A DNA stretch of 64,000 nt from Flavobacteriaceae bacterium UBA7302 (GCA_002471825.1 DKQS01000004.1:1-64000); one strand, 5' to 3'. Positions 25,123 through 35,942 are shown, counted from the first letter of the stretch. Notes: generated by a model not told the origin, from the sequence alone. Program-made: numbers and translations.

Positions 25123-25512
25123 TTACGGCTGTTGATTTGTTTTTAATAAAATATTTTTATTCAAGTAGTTAAACAATAAAAATCCGATTATTGCTCCAGT
25201 GGTATTGGCCAAAACATCATTCAAATCTCCAGTCCGGTAATCTGTCATAGACAGTTGAAGCATTTCAATAACTATGCCATAAATAACACATCCAACGATA
25301 ATTAGGTATGGTTTGTTCCTATTTCTTAGTGCCATTAGCCATGATGTAGCCAGACAAAAATAGGCAAAGACATGCAGGAGTTTGTCAAAATTGGATACAG
25401 AAACCTCTATGGTTGGAGGCTTAACCAAGCTTAGAACTCCAATACCAATGGTAATTGAAATGGCAAGAATGTGCAGACTAGCCCGCAATAAGGCTTTGGT
25501 AGGCCGCAGCAT
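25123..25512 (-). CDS. VanZ-like membrane protein
   Basis: 129 residues, four predicted helices. The family motif KLLHVFAYFCLATSWLMAL (His-Phe-x-x-Y-F) and ALRNRNKP are visible, with DLNDVLANTTGAIIGF near the end. VanZ family members are small membrane proteins of mostly unknown function, some linked to teicoplanin resistance in Gram-positives; no such role is expected here. The ATG at 25512 lies 35 bases inside gcvH, so translation may be coupled; a TTG at 25488 would reduce the overlap. Confidence 0.8.
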   Translation of the reverse strand: MLRPTKALLRASLHILAISITIGIGVLSLVKPPTIEVSVSNFDKLLHVFAYFCLATSWLMALRNRNKPYLIIVGCVIYGIVIEMLQLSMTDYRTGDLNDVLANTTGAIIGFLLFNYLNKNILLKTNQQP

Positions 25513-25858
25513 CTAAAAGATTGTCTATTTGTGAATCATCTTCGATGGCGATTTTGATCATCCATCCTTTTCCATAAGGATCAGAGTTCACTAATTCAGG
25601 ATCATCTTCTAGGTCCTCATTAAATTCGATGACCTCACCAGTCAAAGGCATGAATAGATCCGAAACAGTTTTTACAGCTTCAACACTTCCGAAAACTTCT
25701 CCTTCTTCTACATTGTCGTCTAAAGTATCAACATCTACATAAACGATATCACCCAATTCGCCTTGTGCAAAATCGGTAATTCCCACAATAGCAGTATCTC
25801 CTTCGATTTTGATCCACTCGTGGTCTTTTGTGTACTTTAATTCAGCTGGTATATTCAT
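25478..25858 (-). CDS. gcvH: Glycine cleavage system H protein
   Basis: 126 residues, normal length. The lipoyl-carrying Lys is K63 in GSVEAVKTVSDLFMP; EWIKIEGDTAIVGITDFAQ is the typical start of the hybrid fold and GWMIKI lies near the end. The H protein shuttles the aminomethyl group between the P, T and L proteins, or serves as a lipoate carrier. None of gcvP, gcvT or lpd is in the window. The gene is 11 bases after sprA and overlaps the vanZ-like gene, a synteny repeated in Flavobacteriaceae. Confidence 0.97.
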   Translation of the reverse strand: MNIPAELKYTKDHEWIKIEGDTAIVGITDFAQGELGDIVYVDVDTLDDNVEEGEVFGSVEAVKTVSDLFMPLTGEVIEFNEDLEDDPELVNSDPYGKGWMIKIAIEDDSQIDNLLDAAAYQSLIAG

Positions 25859-25869
25859 TTTTGCGATAA

Positions 25870-28800
25870 TTAATTAGTTCCTCCTAAATTATAAACGATA
25901 TTAAATCCACCGTTGATTGCCTGTCTCGGGAATGTGGTAGAGATCGCATATCGTGATGTTTGGTGATTGTAATAGAATGAAGCGGTCAAATTATTGCTCA
26001 ATCTATAATCGGCTGTAAATTTAATAGAAAATAATCGTTGTCCACCATTAATTTGGTTATTATCTTCATCAATATATCGAATTTGAGTAAGGTCGTCACG
26101 GAGGGAAACGTCGGCTCTCAAATTGATATCTCCTTTCAAGGTTTGCTTGGTTCCTGTGAACCTTGTATTCATCTTCACATCTTTGAAGACATACCCCAAT
26201 CCGAAGATATACTCAGTACCACGGATATCCGTTAAAGTACTATTGTTGAAATTTAGGGTCAAGGTTCTATCGGTTCTTACCTCACCTCGTAAAGAGAAAG
26301 AATTCTTCATCTTCATATCCACCTTAATCAATGGTGAAAATTCATCAACCAAAGTAGCTGCTCCAATTAATAATTCCGGCTCGTAATTTCCACTGATGTT
26401 GGTAGTTCCAAAAGGATTGGTACCATCATGAAGTAAATTGTTGGTGTAATTTGAGATGGTGTAAGACGATCGGTAACCGTGGGAAACAATAAAGTTGGTG
26501 AAATTCTTTTTGAACCATTTAAAGTTCATCAATCCGCTATATCGCAAGGTCCAATTCGGAATTGGAATGTTTCGGAAAATACTTGTGTTTACAGATTCCG
26601 GATTGTCACCTCCATAGGCAGCTAAGAAAGCGGGAAGCAATACTTGCTGACTGTTAGCCCCAAATCCTGTAGCAGGAACTCCGTTTTCATTGGCAAGTCG
26701 ATTCGATATTACACTTCTAAAGTTCTTCAGGTTTTCAAACAACTGATCGCCATTGGTAAATGCTGTCGAGAACATAGAGAAGCTGGTACTGAAATTTCCA
26801 GTTTGGAAGGAAGCAATATTGCTGTCCAATCGACCAAACAACCTTTCTACCTCCGTGGCATTTGGATCGTTGCTAACGTCAAGAATGTCTATTTGCTGAG
26901 TCAAGTTATGCGTTCGAATTTTGTTTCCTCGGACATCAATATTAAGATCCTTCACAGGTTTTAAAGTAAAAGTATAATCGACTTTGTTGTAATGTGTTCT
27001 GCTGTAATTTTTGGTGAAATAATCACTATTGTTCGGATCTCTAGGATCTACCAACCAACCATTTTCTAAGGCTTTGTTTCTGATATCAACCTGACTACCG
27101 AAAGCGAATCCCATTGGCGGGCCGCCTAAGAAACCAATCTCTTCATCATAACCTTGTAGGTACTGACCATTGTTTTCGGTGTAGCTCACTTTTCCTTGTT
27201 TCACTGAAGTGATGACATCCCAGAAACCTTTTAAAACTTTCTTACCAGTTGGTAATTTTTTTCTAGGTCGAATTCTTCGTCTCGGATTGTCTTTCAAACT
27301 TTGACGTTGACTCTTGGTCAAAAGTAACTTCTCGAAATTGATCAACTTGTACAATTTATCGAAGGCAAAAGTGGTATTGATATTGTGTGTGTTTGCATTC
27401 TGAATCACATTACCAATTTGCTCAACAATGGTTTGATCTTGAGAAGATACCTGCCAGTCAAAATCGGCTGTATAAGCGTAATCTGCTGTTATCCAATTCA
27501 GATATGGAAACTTATTGATAGGTAATTGATACGTTGTATTGAGCTTCTGATGGTATTGGTTGGGTCTTCCGATATTGAAGAAATTATCAAAAATCTGTAA
27601 ATCCTCTCCGCTTCCAAAAGTATCGTAGATGTAACTATTGGTAGCGTTGAAGTTTAACTGTAGCGACTTGGTTAGGTCAAACCCAACGGTGTAATCCCAG
27701 TCAAATAAGAAACGACGTTGTTTCAATTCGGGTTGCGGTGACAAACCTGGAATTAAGTTTCGAGACTGTTGCTCATTATAAGCTCGATTAATTCTAGAAT
27801 TAACGCTTAAGGTTGTCGGAACCGGATTGAAATTTAAATCGCGAATGAATTTCCAATACTTGTTTTTAAACGCCTGAGTATTCTTAAATGGTTCGAAATA
27901 TTTACTGTTGAAGTTAAAGTTGTAATTGGCCGAAGCACTTACATTTTCACTAATAAATCTTTGGATGTTATAGTCTCTATGAAATTCCCTGTTGTATGAA
28001 TAGGAAACAGCAAAATTCTCAACATCATAGAACTTAGGTTTTCGAGTAGAATTCGGATTTCTGTTTTTCTTAACGTTGATAAAACTGATGCTTGTTCGCT
28101 TGGTATAATCCCTTGAAAATTCAGAATTGGGGTTTACGCCTAAAGCATCCTCCAAGAGTACATCTTGGTATTGTGGATCAAACTTCGGATCTATAAATCG
28201 CTCTCCAACACTATAGCTCATCGGAACTTGAATGCCCCATTTCTGTGGAGTAAATACCTTTCCTAAATTGATGGTGGTAGCGACGTTGTATTCTTTAGTC
28301 TCGTCAAAGCTTCTTTGATTCACTCGATCTTCAATGTTTCCAAATCCGATGGTCTTGATGCTTCCCGAAAGCGATACATTGGCCACATCGGCAAAGTTTG
28401 CATCTGCATTTACAACAGCGGCCCATCCGGCTTGATTGTCAAAATCAGAGGCTCTTAATTCGTTGAACCATACCTCACCGCTTTGTACCACATTACTGGT
28501 ATTTTTCACCCCTAACATCATGGTTCGTAATTGCGCCAAGGTTGGATTACCAACTACCGAAAGTTTGTAAGGCAGGTTGCCTGACAAGGTCGATGTGTAG
28601 GGTAGGTTGATTGGAGCTCCCAATCCATCACGTTCTAATTTCACCTTTCCGAAATCTTGTAAGAAGGCATTCAGGTTGTTCTCTTCTGGCCAAATTTCAA
28701 GGGCCGTAGTTCCTCCGCCAGATACTTTTAGTGGCAATTCCACCTCATAATAGTTCTCGGTTAAATCGGTACCAATTCTAATGATGGCACTCAAATCGCC

Positions 28801-31800
28801 GTCAGATAAATTCATTGACGAATTCTGAACGCGCCCTAAGTGGGTGAACATTTGTAAATTTTTGAATCGTCTGAGGTCTACGCTTATATTCTTAAAGATG
28901 GCTCTGGTTTTCCCTGGATCAAGATTTTTTACTGTTAGGGTTGCCGATTGTTCGTTCTGCAACTGAACCGTTGTACTTCCTTGCAAACGCTCTCTTTCAA
29001 TTCCTGGAGGCTGCACATAAAAGCCGTTGTTTTGTTCGATGCTTACCACTCCGATTTCGAAACCATCTAGTTCTTGTTGGGTGAGTTCACGATCTGGATT
29101 GATATTAGGATCAATGGTTCTCGTATATCGACGCCAATCGCTTCGAACCAAATCGAGTTCGCCGAATCGCAATACCACTGGCATTTTGAAATTGGTTAAG
29201 AACATTCGAATGAATCGAATAGAGTTGAAATCTGGAATTCCGTTGATGGGTGTTCCGCTTCGAATTGGTACTCGAAATTGGTACCACGTGGCTTGCTGCT
29301 GTGCACCATTTTCTAAAGTAACTGTTGTGGTTTTGGAGTCTACCACGTAGTTTCTTCCTTTTACCAAATCCGCCTTGTTTAGCGAAATTTTGTATTCAAA
29401 ATAACTTTCCACCGTACTCATGGTTTGATCCTTGTTGATGTCCTCCGCATCCGGATAAGTCGTGGCAGAGGTAGGATAAGGCTCGTTGGACTGAGTTAGG
29501 GTAGGAGAGTTTCCTTGGGTATTGTTAAAGTCCTTGTATCGCGTTAAGATACTGGCATTTAGTGCGTCGAATTCAGATCCCCTAAAGAATTTGTAGTTGT
29601 CTGCTGCTGGATCTGGTAAGGTCGAATAGAATCCAATATTTGATAAGGAAGCTTCTTCGATATCGGTAAGACCGTCAAATCCTAAATCTTGATTCACACG
29701 GGCAGCATCTGTCTCATCGAAGGCATAAATGATGGATGGATTTCTTGGTACGTCACCCCAAATCGTTCGGTTTACGTTACTTCCGTTTACTTTTAATCCA
29801 TCAATGGGCAATCCGTTTTCATACATTTTACGGTTGTCCTTTAAAATGTCTTCAGAGATATTTCCAAGGTTGATGTATAAGTCGCCCACTTGGTTGGAAG
29901 GATCTGCTGGATTCACCCCCGGAGGTAATCCTTCTTCATTGGTGATGGAGTAGTTTTGATACGGATCCATAATCCAGAACTGAATGAACTCAACATTCGC
30001 CTGGTCAAAGTTGTTGGTGAGTAAGGGTCGCATTACACCACCCCAATTCGCTTCAGGATTCGGAAGTCTCGCTTTTCCATCGGTCCCAATGGTCGCATTC
30101 GGATTGAAATTGTAAGACCCTCGTTCTTCTGGGAAGTATGCCAAATCCAACGTTCGAATAATTGAAAGTTGGGTAATGTCTAATTGTAAGTTTGGAAATA
30201 ATTCCCTGAAATTAATTTGCCTAGTTTCCGCTCTTGATAAATCATCTGCACTGATACTAGGTGGCGTTTGTCCGATTCCGTAGAATATTTGATCAATGCT
30301 ATACCAAGCCAATTTGGCTCGGTTGTAATTGTAGGATAAATCGTCATTGGCTCCATTAAAGCCAGGAAAATGCTTTGGTGTACTTGCCTTGTACCATTCC
30401 AAAGGAGACAATAAACTAATGGGTACTTGGGAAGCCTCAAAATCGTCAATATAGGTTGTTGCTGCCCCTGTTACATCCACTCCTCCTGGTGTTCCAGGGA
30501 GTAAGTAAGCCATGTCTGCCCGTACCGATAAATTGGATGGTGCATCGGTATCTACAAATGGCAGTTTGTTAGCAAGTTTTGTAAAGTAAGGAACCTCGGT
30601 TGAGAAATCTAAATTCAATCCGAGCATGGTGTTGCTAATCGGATCAGCACCATAATTAATCTTTGGTGTTAATGGACGTTCCATCACATTGAGCACCGTG
30701 CCACCGAGTACAAAATCGTCTGAGAATCGATGTTCGACATCCACTCCCATAAAAGTTTTCCGTTGTTGATTGAATACGGCATTATTCTCCGTAGAAACTG
30801 CAATGGGTACACCCGAAGCTTGTAATCCCGGATCAATTATTTGAACTCGACCCTGCTGATAGTCGACCACAAAATCAATACCCTCAACCAATTGCCGTCC
30901 TCCTGCAGTAACCGTCACCGATCCCTGAGGAACATTAAAGGCACCAATCGGAATTCCGCCTGCATTTTGCGATTTGAAATATCCCGCTAGGATGTATTTG
31001 TCTTTGTTTTGGAAATTGTATTTGATATTGACCTTTGTATTCAGATAGAGCTCTTTGAAAACAAACAAATCATCTCCCGGATCGGTTAGTTGCGCATCCA
31101 GATCGTTTCCAAAAGGTTCGGGTTCGGGAAATATGATATATCCGTTTTGAGAATTTACCGTGATTCCTTCAACGTAATCAAAATATCCATCGGCATTTCG
31201 AAACTGACTCTGATCCAATTGATCTAGACCGAATAACTGAATTAAGGGTCGATTGGCAACATTAGCCGTACTTGCATTTTGCAAAGTATTAGAAGCGATA
31301 CCCGTTTGGTCGTCTCGATATTGAATTTCAAATCGGAATCCGTCGTTGGTCAATGGGAAAGCACCTAAAGCATAGATGTTTTTCATCATCAAACGCCAGG
31401 TTGGAAACGATTCGTCTTCGTTGGTTACTTGATTTTTTCGAACCGTTTGTAAAATTTCACTGCGCAGTAATTTTACTGCTAAATTTTGCGGAGCCTGAAC
31501 CCCGTCATTTGAAAATTCTCCTACTTTAAACGATTTTTTGGTACTGCCATTTACCGTTCCCGCTACGGTATATTCAAAGGCAACTCCCAGAACATCACCA
31601 TCATTCAACCTTCTGTTTAAGGAGATGTAACCCAACTGTGGATTCAAAGTATATTCATTGGCATTTAATCGCCTTGCATTCTCAAGAATGGAATAGTCAA
31701 TTCCAGGTTCCATGCCGAATTGACCACGGAGAGTAGATTCAACCGACGACATGTCTCGAATACCGTTTAGTACATTGGGTTGGTAAAGATTGTTGTTTTC

Positions 31801-32982
31801 GTTTGTAGGAATATTTTGGGCCTGACCATTGATATTGATGCTCACTGGATTCGTTGCCACAACATTGTTGTTTACCAAATTGTTGTAATTGGAGTTGGGA
31901 TTGTTGGTTTCTCCAATATCTGCGAAGGCAACAATACTTCTGAAATCATCCGTGCTGGCATTTCTATTGATAATCCAAACTTCCACCCGCGTAATATTGA
32001 TCTGGCTATTGATCAGCGGATAGTTTTTCAAGGAGTTTTTGTAATTGTCAAAGAAGAACTGTGAAAGAAAGAAGTGACGATCGTTGTCGTAGTCGGTCGT
32101 TCTTAGTTCAAAGGGTTGTATGGAAGCTCCTGCTTCTGCAATCACCGTGTTGCTTTCGGAATTTTGCTGTGAGAAGACCGCTGTAATGTTGGTCTTTCCG
32201 AATTGCAATTTGGTTTTCACCCCGAACAACGCCTGTGCACCATTAATCAACGAGTTTTTGATGGGCATGGTAATGTTACCTGCCTCAATTCCCTGGATGA
32301 TATCATCTTCGTTGGGTTTGTAATTAACCGTCAAAAGGTTCTGAAAATTGAAACTGGCTTGGGTGTCGTAATTAGCAACAAATTCAAGACGCTCTCCAAT
32401 ATTGGCTCGAAGGCTTGCATTGATTTGCTGGTCAAAATCAAAGTTGAAGTTGCTTCTGTTTTCTTCAGATATTTGAGGGTTCTCTGTATTTTGATAAATA
32501 AAACCTAGTCGTAAATTCAGGTTACCTGTTGGGGTAAAAGTGATGGTGTTTCCACCAAAAATATTTTCAAAGAATTTTGAATTCACATAATAACTAGGAA
32601 GCAAATCGCGCTGCACATTTCTGGCATTCTTTTTCTTGCTATTGGTTGCACTCACCTTGTCTTTAAAGTACTGCAACATATCGCGTTTTAATCGATATTG
32701 GGCATACTCTTTTTGGGTGAGATAGATAGGTGTTTTGGTATAGTAATTTCCAATTTTCTCAACAATTACATATTTGCCAAGTGCCTTATCGAAAATGATG
32801 GTTTTCTTAGCAAGGTTGTCAAGAAACAATCCGCCACGCTGCGAATGTTTGAAGTTGTATTTTAATTGAACCGTATCTTTTTTGGCAATAGAATCATTAC
32901 TCTTAGTCTGAGAGTAAGACGTTAGACCAAAAGCTAAACAAAGGATAAGAACAACAATTTTATTTTTGGTTAGCGTTATCAA
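25870..32982 (-). CDS. sprA: SprA, outer-membrane translocon of the type IX secretion system
   Basis: 2370 residues with a signal peptide (MITLTKNKIVVLILCLAFGLTSYSQ). SprA is the very large outer-membrane barrel through which T9SS substrates and the gliding adhesin SprB leave the cell. Supporting signs are its size, the early DLLPSYYVNSKFFENIFGG region, repeated plug and periplasmic segments with YIDDFEASQVPISL, and long barrel strands in the C-terminal half ending FNIVYNLGG. At least two T9SS cargoes (2-415 and 47868-51326) are in the window. The ATG at 32982 lies 4 bases after ruvA and the gene is followed 11 bases later by gcvH, so it is in the middle of a long unit. Confidence 0.97.
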   Translation of the reverse strand: MITLTKNKIVVLILCLAFGLTSYSQTKSNDSIAKKDTVQLKYNFKHSQRGGLFLDNLAKKTIIFDKALGKYVIVEKIGNYYTKTPIYLTQKEYAQYRLKRDMLQYFKDKVSATNSKKKNARNVQRDLLPSYYVNSKFFENIFGGNTITFTPTGNLNLRLGFIYQNTENPQISEENRSNFNFDFDQQINASLRANIGERLEFVANYDTQASFNFQNLLTVNYKPNEDDIIQGIEAGNITMPIKNSLINGAQALFGVKTKLQFGKTNITAVFSQQNSESNTVIAEAGASIQPFELRTTDYDNDRHFFLSQFFFDNYKNSLKNYPLINSQINITRVEVWIINRNASTDDFRSIVAFADIGETNNPNSNYNNLVNNNVVATNPVSININGQAQNIPTNENNNLYQPNVLNGIRDMSSVESTLRGQFGMEPGIDYSILENARRLNANEYTLNPQLGYISLNRRLNDGDVLGVAFEYTVAGTVNGSTKKSFKVGEFSNDGVQAPQNLAVKLLRSEILQTVRKNQVTNEDESFPTWRLMMKNIYALGAFPLTNDGFRFEIQYRDDQTGIASNTLQNASTANVANRPLIQLFGLDQLDQSQFRNADGYFDYVEGITVNSQNGYIIFPEPEPFGNDLDAQLTDPGDDLFVFKELYLNTKVNIKYNFQNKDKYILAGYFKSQNAGGIPIGAFNVPQGSVTVTAGGRQLVEGIDFVVDYQQGRVQIIDPGLQASGVPIAVSTENNAVFNQQRKTFMGVDVEHRFSDDFVLGGTVLNVMERPLTPKINYGADPISNTMLGLNLDFSTEVPYFTKLANKLPFVDTDAPSNLSVRADMAYLLPGTPGGVDVTGAATTYIDDFEASQVPISLLSPLEWYKASTPKHFPGFNGANDDLSYNYNRAKLAWYSIDQIFYGIGQTPPSISADDLSRAETRQINFRELFPNLQLDITQLSIIRTLDLAYFPEERGSYNFNPNATIGTDGKARLPNPEANWGGVMRPLLTNNFDQANVEFIQFWIMDPYQNYSITNEEGLPPGVNPADPSNQVGDLYINLGNISEDILKDNRKMYENGLPIDGLKVNGSNVNRTIWGDVPRNPSIIYAFDETDAARVNQDLGFDGLTDIEEASLSNIGFYSTLPDPAADNYKFFRGSEFDALNASILTRYKDFNNTQGNSPTLTQSNEPYPTSATTYPDAEDINKDQTMSTVESYFEYKISLNKADLVKGRNYVVDSKTTTVTLENGAQQQATWYQFRVPIRSGTPINGIPDFNSIRFIRMFLTNFKMPVVLRFGELDLVRSDWRRYTRTIDPNINPDRELTQQELDGFEIGVVSIEQNNGFYVQPPGIERERLQGSTTVQLQNEQSATLTVKNLDPGKTRAIFKNISVDLRRFKNLQMFTHLGRVQNSSMNLSDGDLSAIIRIGTDLTENYYEVELPLKVSGGGTTALEIWPEENNLNAFLQDFGKVKLERDGLGAPINLPYTSTLSGNLPYKLSVVGNPTLAQLRTMMLGVKNTSNVVQSGEVWFNELRASDFDNQAGWAAVVNADANFADVANVSLSGSIKTIGFGNIEDRVNQRSFDETKEYNVATTINLGKVFTPQKWGIQVPMSYSVGERFIDPKFDPQYQDVLLEDALGVNPNSEFSRDYTKRTSISFINVKKNRNPNSTRKPKFYDVENFAVSYSYNREFHRDYNIQRFISENVSASANYNFNFNSKYFEPFKNTQAFKNKYWKFIRDLNFNPVPTTLSVNSRINRAYNEQQSRNLIPGLSPQPELKQRRFLFDWDYTVGFDLTKSLQLNFNATNSYIYDTFGSGEDLQIFDNFFNIGRPNQYHQKLNTTYQLPINKFPYLNWITADYAYTADFDWQVSSQDQTIVEQIGNVIQNANTHNINTTFAFDKLYKLINFEKLLLTKSQRQSLKDNPRRRIRPRKKLPTGKKVLKGFWDVITSVKQGKVSYTENNGQYLQGYDEEIGFLGGPPMGFAFGSQVDIRNKALENGWLVDPRDPNNSDYFTKNYSRTHYNKVDYTFTLKPVKDLNIDVRGNKIRTHNLTQQIDILDVSNDPNATEVERLFGRLDSNIASFQTGNFSTSFSMFSTAFTNGDQLFENLKNFRSVISNRLANENGVPATGFGANSQQVLLPAFLAAYGGDNPESVNTSIFRNIPIPNWTLRYSGLMNFKWFKKNFTNFIVSHGYRSSYTISNYTNNLLHDGTNPFGTTNISGNYEPELLIGAATLVDEFSPLIKVDMKMKNSFSLRGEVRTDRTLTLNFNNSTLTDIRGTEYIFGLGYVFKDVKMNTRFTGTKQTLKGDINLRADVSLRDDLTQIRYIDEDNNQINGGQRLFSIKFTADYRLSNNLTASFYYNHQTSRYAISTTFPRQAINGGFNIVYNLGGTN

Positions 32983-32986
32983 AAGG

Positions 32987-33568
32987 TTACAGGTTTTTTA
33001 ATGCCAGTTTAATAATGTGTTCTACAGATGCATTGGGGTCGGTTTTCAGGACGGCCGTCACTACTTTGTCTGACTGTCTTCTATTAAAACCTAAAACCTC
33101 CAAAGCAGATAACGCTTCTTCCTTGTTGGTATTGTCTGAAATCACAGAAACTTCGTCTATACCGTAGGTTTTTACGATTTTATCTTTTAAATCTACAATA
33201 ACCCGTTGCGCTGTTTTTGCCCCGATACCTTTTACACTTTGAATCACGGCCACATTTTCAGAAGCAATGGCCTTTTGAATTTCCTCCGTGGTCATGGAGG
33301 AAAGCATGGTTCTAGCAATGCTTGGACCGACTCCGGAGACCGAAATAAGGAGCTTGAAAATTTCTCGTTCTATTTTGTCTATAAATCCGTAGAGGGTATG
33401 CGCATCTTCTCGAATGGATAAATGCGTGAACAAGACAATGTGTTCTTGTTCTGGGATTTTGGAAAAAGTATTTAGACTAATATGAAGTAAATAGCCCACT
33501 CCATTGCAATCAACAACAATTTCGGTCGGTGATTTTTCAACTATTCTGCCAGTTATTTGGGTTATCAT
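32987..33568 (-). CDS. ruvA: Holliday junction branch migration protein RuvA
   Basis: 193 residues. The N-terminal OB-fold (MITQITGRIVEKSPTEIVVDCNGVGYLLHI) is followed by the helix-hairpin-helix domain II with LLISVSGVGPSIARTML and IQSVKGIGAKTAQRVI, and by the C-terminal domain III (EALSALEVLGFNRRQSDKVV) that contacts RuvB. It binds four-way junctions as a tetramer. It lies between maeB (31-base gap) and sprA (4-base gap) on the same strand, a housekeeping DNA-repair gene embedded in an unrelated unit. RuvB and RuvC are not in the window. Confidence 0.97.
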   Translation of the reverse strand: MITQITGRIVEKSPTEIVVDCNGVGYLLHISLNTFSKIPEQEHIVLFTHLSIREDAHTLYGFIDKIEREIFKLLISVSGVGPSIARTMLSSMTTEEIQKAIASENVAVIQSVKGIGAKTAQRVIVDLKDKIVKTYGIDEVSVISDNTNKEEALSALEVLGFNRRQSDKVVTAVLKTDPNASVEHIIKLALKNL

Positions 33569-33599
33569 GAACGCTATATCTGGGCTCTAATGTAATAAT

Positions 33600-35882
33600 T
33601 TATTTCATCTTTCGACGCTCTTTTTCCTGCGCATCTACAACGGCTAGTGCAGCCATGTTCACCATCTCATCCACACTTGCCCCTAACTGCAAAACGTGAA
33701 CCGGTTTACTAAAGCCTAAAATAATCGGTCCTAATGACTCTGCTTCGTCAACTTCTTTCAGTAGTTTATAAGTAATATTTGCGGCTTCTAAATTTGGGAA
33801 AATGAGTACATTTGCCTTTACACCGTTGAGTTTTGAAAAAGGAAACTCCTTGGCCAACATCTCCGGATTTAAAGCAAAATCAGCTTGTAATTCACCGTCA
33901 ACTACCACATCTGGGTAATTCTTATGGATGTACTCAACCGCCTTTCGAATTTTAACAGTACTCGGTTCGTTGGAAGATCCAAAATTTGAATAAGAAAGCA
34001 TGGCAACGTTTGGTTTGATACCAAACATCTTTACCAACTTGTATGTCATTTCACAAATCTCAGCTAAGTCGTCGGCATTCGGATCGGTATTGATGGTGGT
34101 ATCCGCTAAGAACAATGGACCTCTTTTTGTCAACATCAAATTACAAGCAGCAATACGGTTGACACCTTTGTCCTTTTCAATCAATTCAATCATCGGACGA
34201 ACGACCGTAGGATAGGGTCTTGAATAACCCGTTATCAGTGCGTCTGCTTCATTTTCATTTACCATCATCGCTGCAAAATAGTTTCGTTCACGCATGAGTT
34301 TTCTGGCCTCGTTCAAGGTTTTGCCCTTGCGTTGTCTGCGTTTCCAATAGGCTTCACCGAAGTAATCTCTTCTCGACTTTTCTTCGTCGGTTTTTGGATC
34401 AATGATTTCTACCTCTCCGTCAAAACCAATTTCTTCTTTCAGGGCCTGAATCACATCTTTTCTACCTAAAAGTATCGGAACTCCTATTTTTTCTTCATGC
34501 ACTCGTTGTGCTGCTTTCAACACGTCCAAATGGTCGGCTTCAGCAAAAACAACACGCTTCGGATTGCTTTTGGCTCTGTTGTGTAGCAATCGAATTTCTT
34601 TTCTACCAGAACCTGAGCGTTCCATCAATTCGTCGCGGTACTTGTCCCAGTCTTCTATAGGATCTTGAGCAACTCCCGATTCCATCGCCGCTTTTGCAAC
34701 GGCAGGCGGAATTTCATAAATCAATCTTGGGTCAAAAGGTTTCGGAATGATATAATCTTTACCAAAGGCTAGACTGATTTCATCATATACAAGATTCACC
34801 TGCTCAGGCACCGATTTCTTAGCCAATTCGGCCAAGGCCATGACAGCGGCAACCTTCATTTCTTCATTAATTTTGGTAGCTTTTACATCCAAGGCACCTC
34901 TAAAAATGAAAGGGAATCCCAGTACATTGTTTACCTGATTTGGATGGTCAGATCTACCCGTAGCCATGATGATGTCTTCTCTGGTTTTAATGGCAAGATC
35001 GTAGTTGATTTCTGGTTCAGGATTTGCCATTGCAAATACCACAGGATTTTTCGCCATGGAAAGCAGCATCTCTTGTGATACCACATCGCTAATGGATAAT
35101 CCGATAAAAACATCAGAATCAACCATGGCATCTTTTAAACTATGCAAATCAACATCGGTAGCAAATTCTAATTTTTGTGAAGTTAGGTTGTCTCGGTCTT
35201 TTCGAATCACACCCTTACTATCGCACATGATGATGTTCTCTTTCTTTGCGCCCAATTTCACGTACATTCGCGTACAAGAAATAGCGGCTGCGCCTGCACC
35301 ATTCACCACAATCTTCACTTCACTAATGTCTTTCTCAGCAATTTCAAGTGCGTTGATCAATGCAGCTCCAGAAATGATGGCCGTACCGTGCTGGTCGTCA
35401 TGCATTACGGGAATGTCCAATTCTTCCTTAAGTCGTCTTTCAATTTCAAAAGCCTCAGGAGCTTTGATGTCCTCTAGATTGATGCCTCCAAAAGTTGGGG
35501 CAATGGCCTTTACGGTTTCGACAAATTTATCAACGTCGGTCGCGTCTACTTCAATGTCAAAGACATCAATGTCGGCAAAGATTTTAAAAAGTACACCTTT
35601 TCCTTCCATGACTGGTTTTGAAGCTTCGGGACCAATATCTCCCAATCCTAAAACGGCGGTTCCGTTAGAGATAACGGCAACCAAATTTCCTTTGGAAGTG
35701 TAACGATAAACGTTATTGGTGTTTTTTGAAATTTCCAAACAAGGTTCTGCAACGCCAGGAGAATAGGCCAATGCCAAGTCGTGCTGCGTGGCATATTTTT
35801 TAGTTGGAATGACTTCTATTTTTCCTGGTTTTGGCTTGGCATGGTATACCAAAGCTTCATGCCTTTTTCTAGATTTACTCAT
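33600..35882 (-). CDS. maeB: NADP-dependent malic enzyme with C-terminal phosphotransacetylase-like domain
   Basis: 760 residues from ATG 35882 (MSKSRKRHEALVYH); a longer frame would begin inside the -7 box at 35907. The N-terminal malic enzyme domain shows YSPGVAEPC, the metal site HDDQHGTA, and the Rossmann VVNGAGAAAISC. From about residue 430 a phosphate acetyltransferase-like domain follows (ALITGYSRPYPTVVRPM, LQLGASVDEMVNM). This MaeB layout oxidatively decarboxylates malate to pyruvate with NADP, and the extra domain is regulatory in known examples. It heads the maeB-ruvA-sprA-gcvH-vanZ-tonB unit. Confidence 0.96.
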   Translation of the reverse strand: MSKSRKRHEALVYHAKPKPGKIEVIPTKKYATQHDLALAYSPGVAEPCLEISKNTNNVYRYTSKGNLVAVISNGTAVLGLGDIGPEASKPVMEGKGVLFKIFADIDVFDIEVDATDVDKFVETVKAIAPTFGGINLEDIKAPEAFEIERRLKEELDIPVMHDDQHGTAIISGAALINALEIAEKDISEVKIVVNGAGAAAISCTRMYVKLGAKKENIIMCDSKGVIRKDRDNLTSQKLEFATDVDLHSLKDAMVDSDVFIGLSISDVVSQEMLLSMAKNPVVFAMANPEPEINYDLAIKTREDIIMATGRSDHPNQVNNVLGFPFIFRGALDVKATKINEEMKVAAVMALAELAKKSVPEQVNLVYDEISLAFGKDYIIPKPFDPRLIYEIPPAVAKAAMESGVAQDPIEDWDKYRDELMERSGSGRKEIRLLHNRAKSNPKRVVFAEADHLDVLKAAQRVHEEKIGVPILLGRKDVIQALKEEIGFDGEVEIIDPKTDEEKSRRDYFGEAYWKRRQRKGKTLNEARKLMRERNYFAAMMVNENEADALITGYSRPYPTVVRPMIELIEKDKGVNRIAACNLMLTKRGPLFLADTTINTDPNADDLAEICEMTYKLVKMFGIKPNVAMLSYSNFGSSNEPSTVKIRKAVEYIHKNYPDVVVDGELQADFALNPEMLAKEFPFSKLNGVKANVLIFPNLEAANITYKLLKEVDEAESLGPIILGFSKPVHVLQLGASVDEMVNMAALAVVDAQEKERRKMK

Positions 35883-35906
35883 AAGGTTGATAAATTTCCT
35901 AAGGGG

Positions 35907-35914
35907 CAAAGATA
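35907..35914 (-). promoter_or_regulatory. -7 box (TATCTTTG) of the maeB unit
   Basis: On the minus strand the bases read TATCTTTG, 24 bases upstream of the maeB ATG at 35882. This supports that start over the longer frame. Confidence 0.6.
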
Positions 35915-35942
35915 TGGGTTTACCAAAAACAAAAAAGAGATA

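Noticed and set aside
35005..35703. 232-residue frame opposite maeB
   Set aside because: Antisense to strongly conserved malic enzyme motifs, with shadow composition and no domain.
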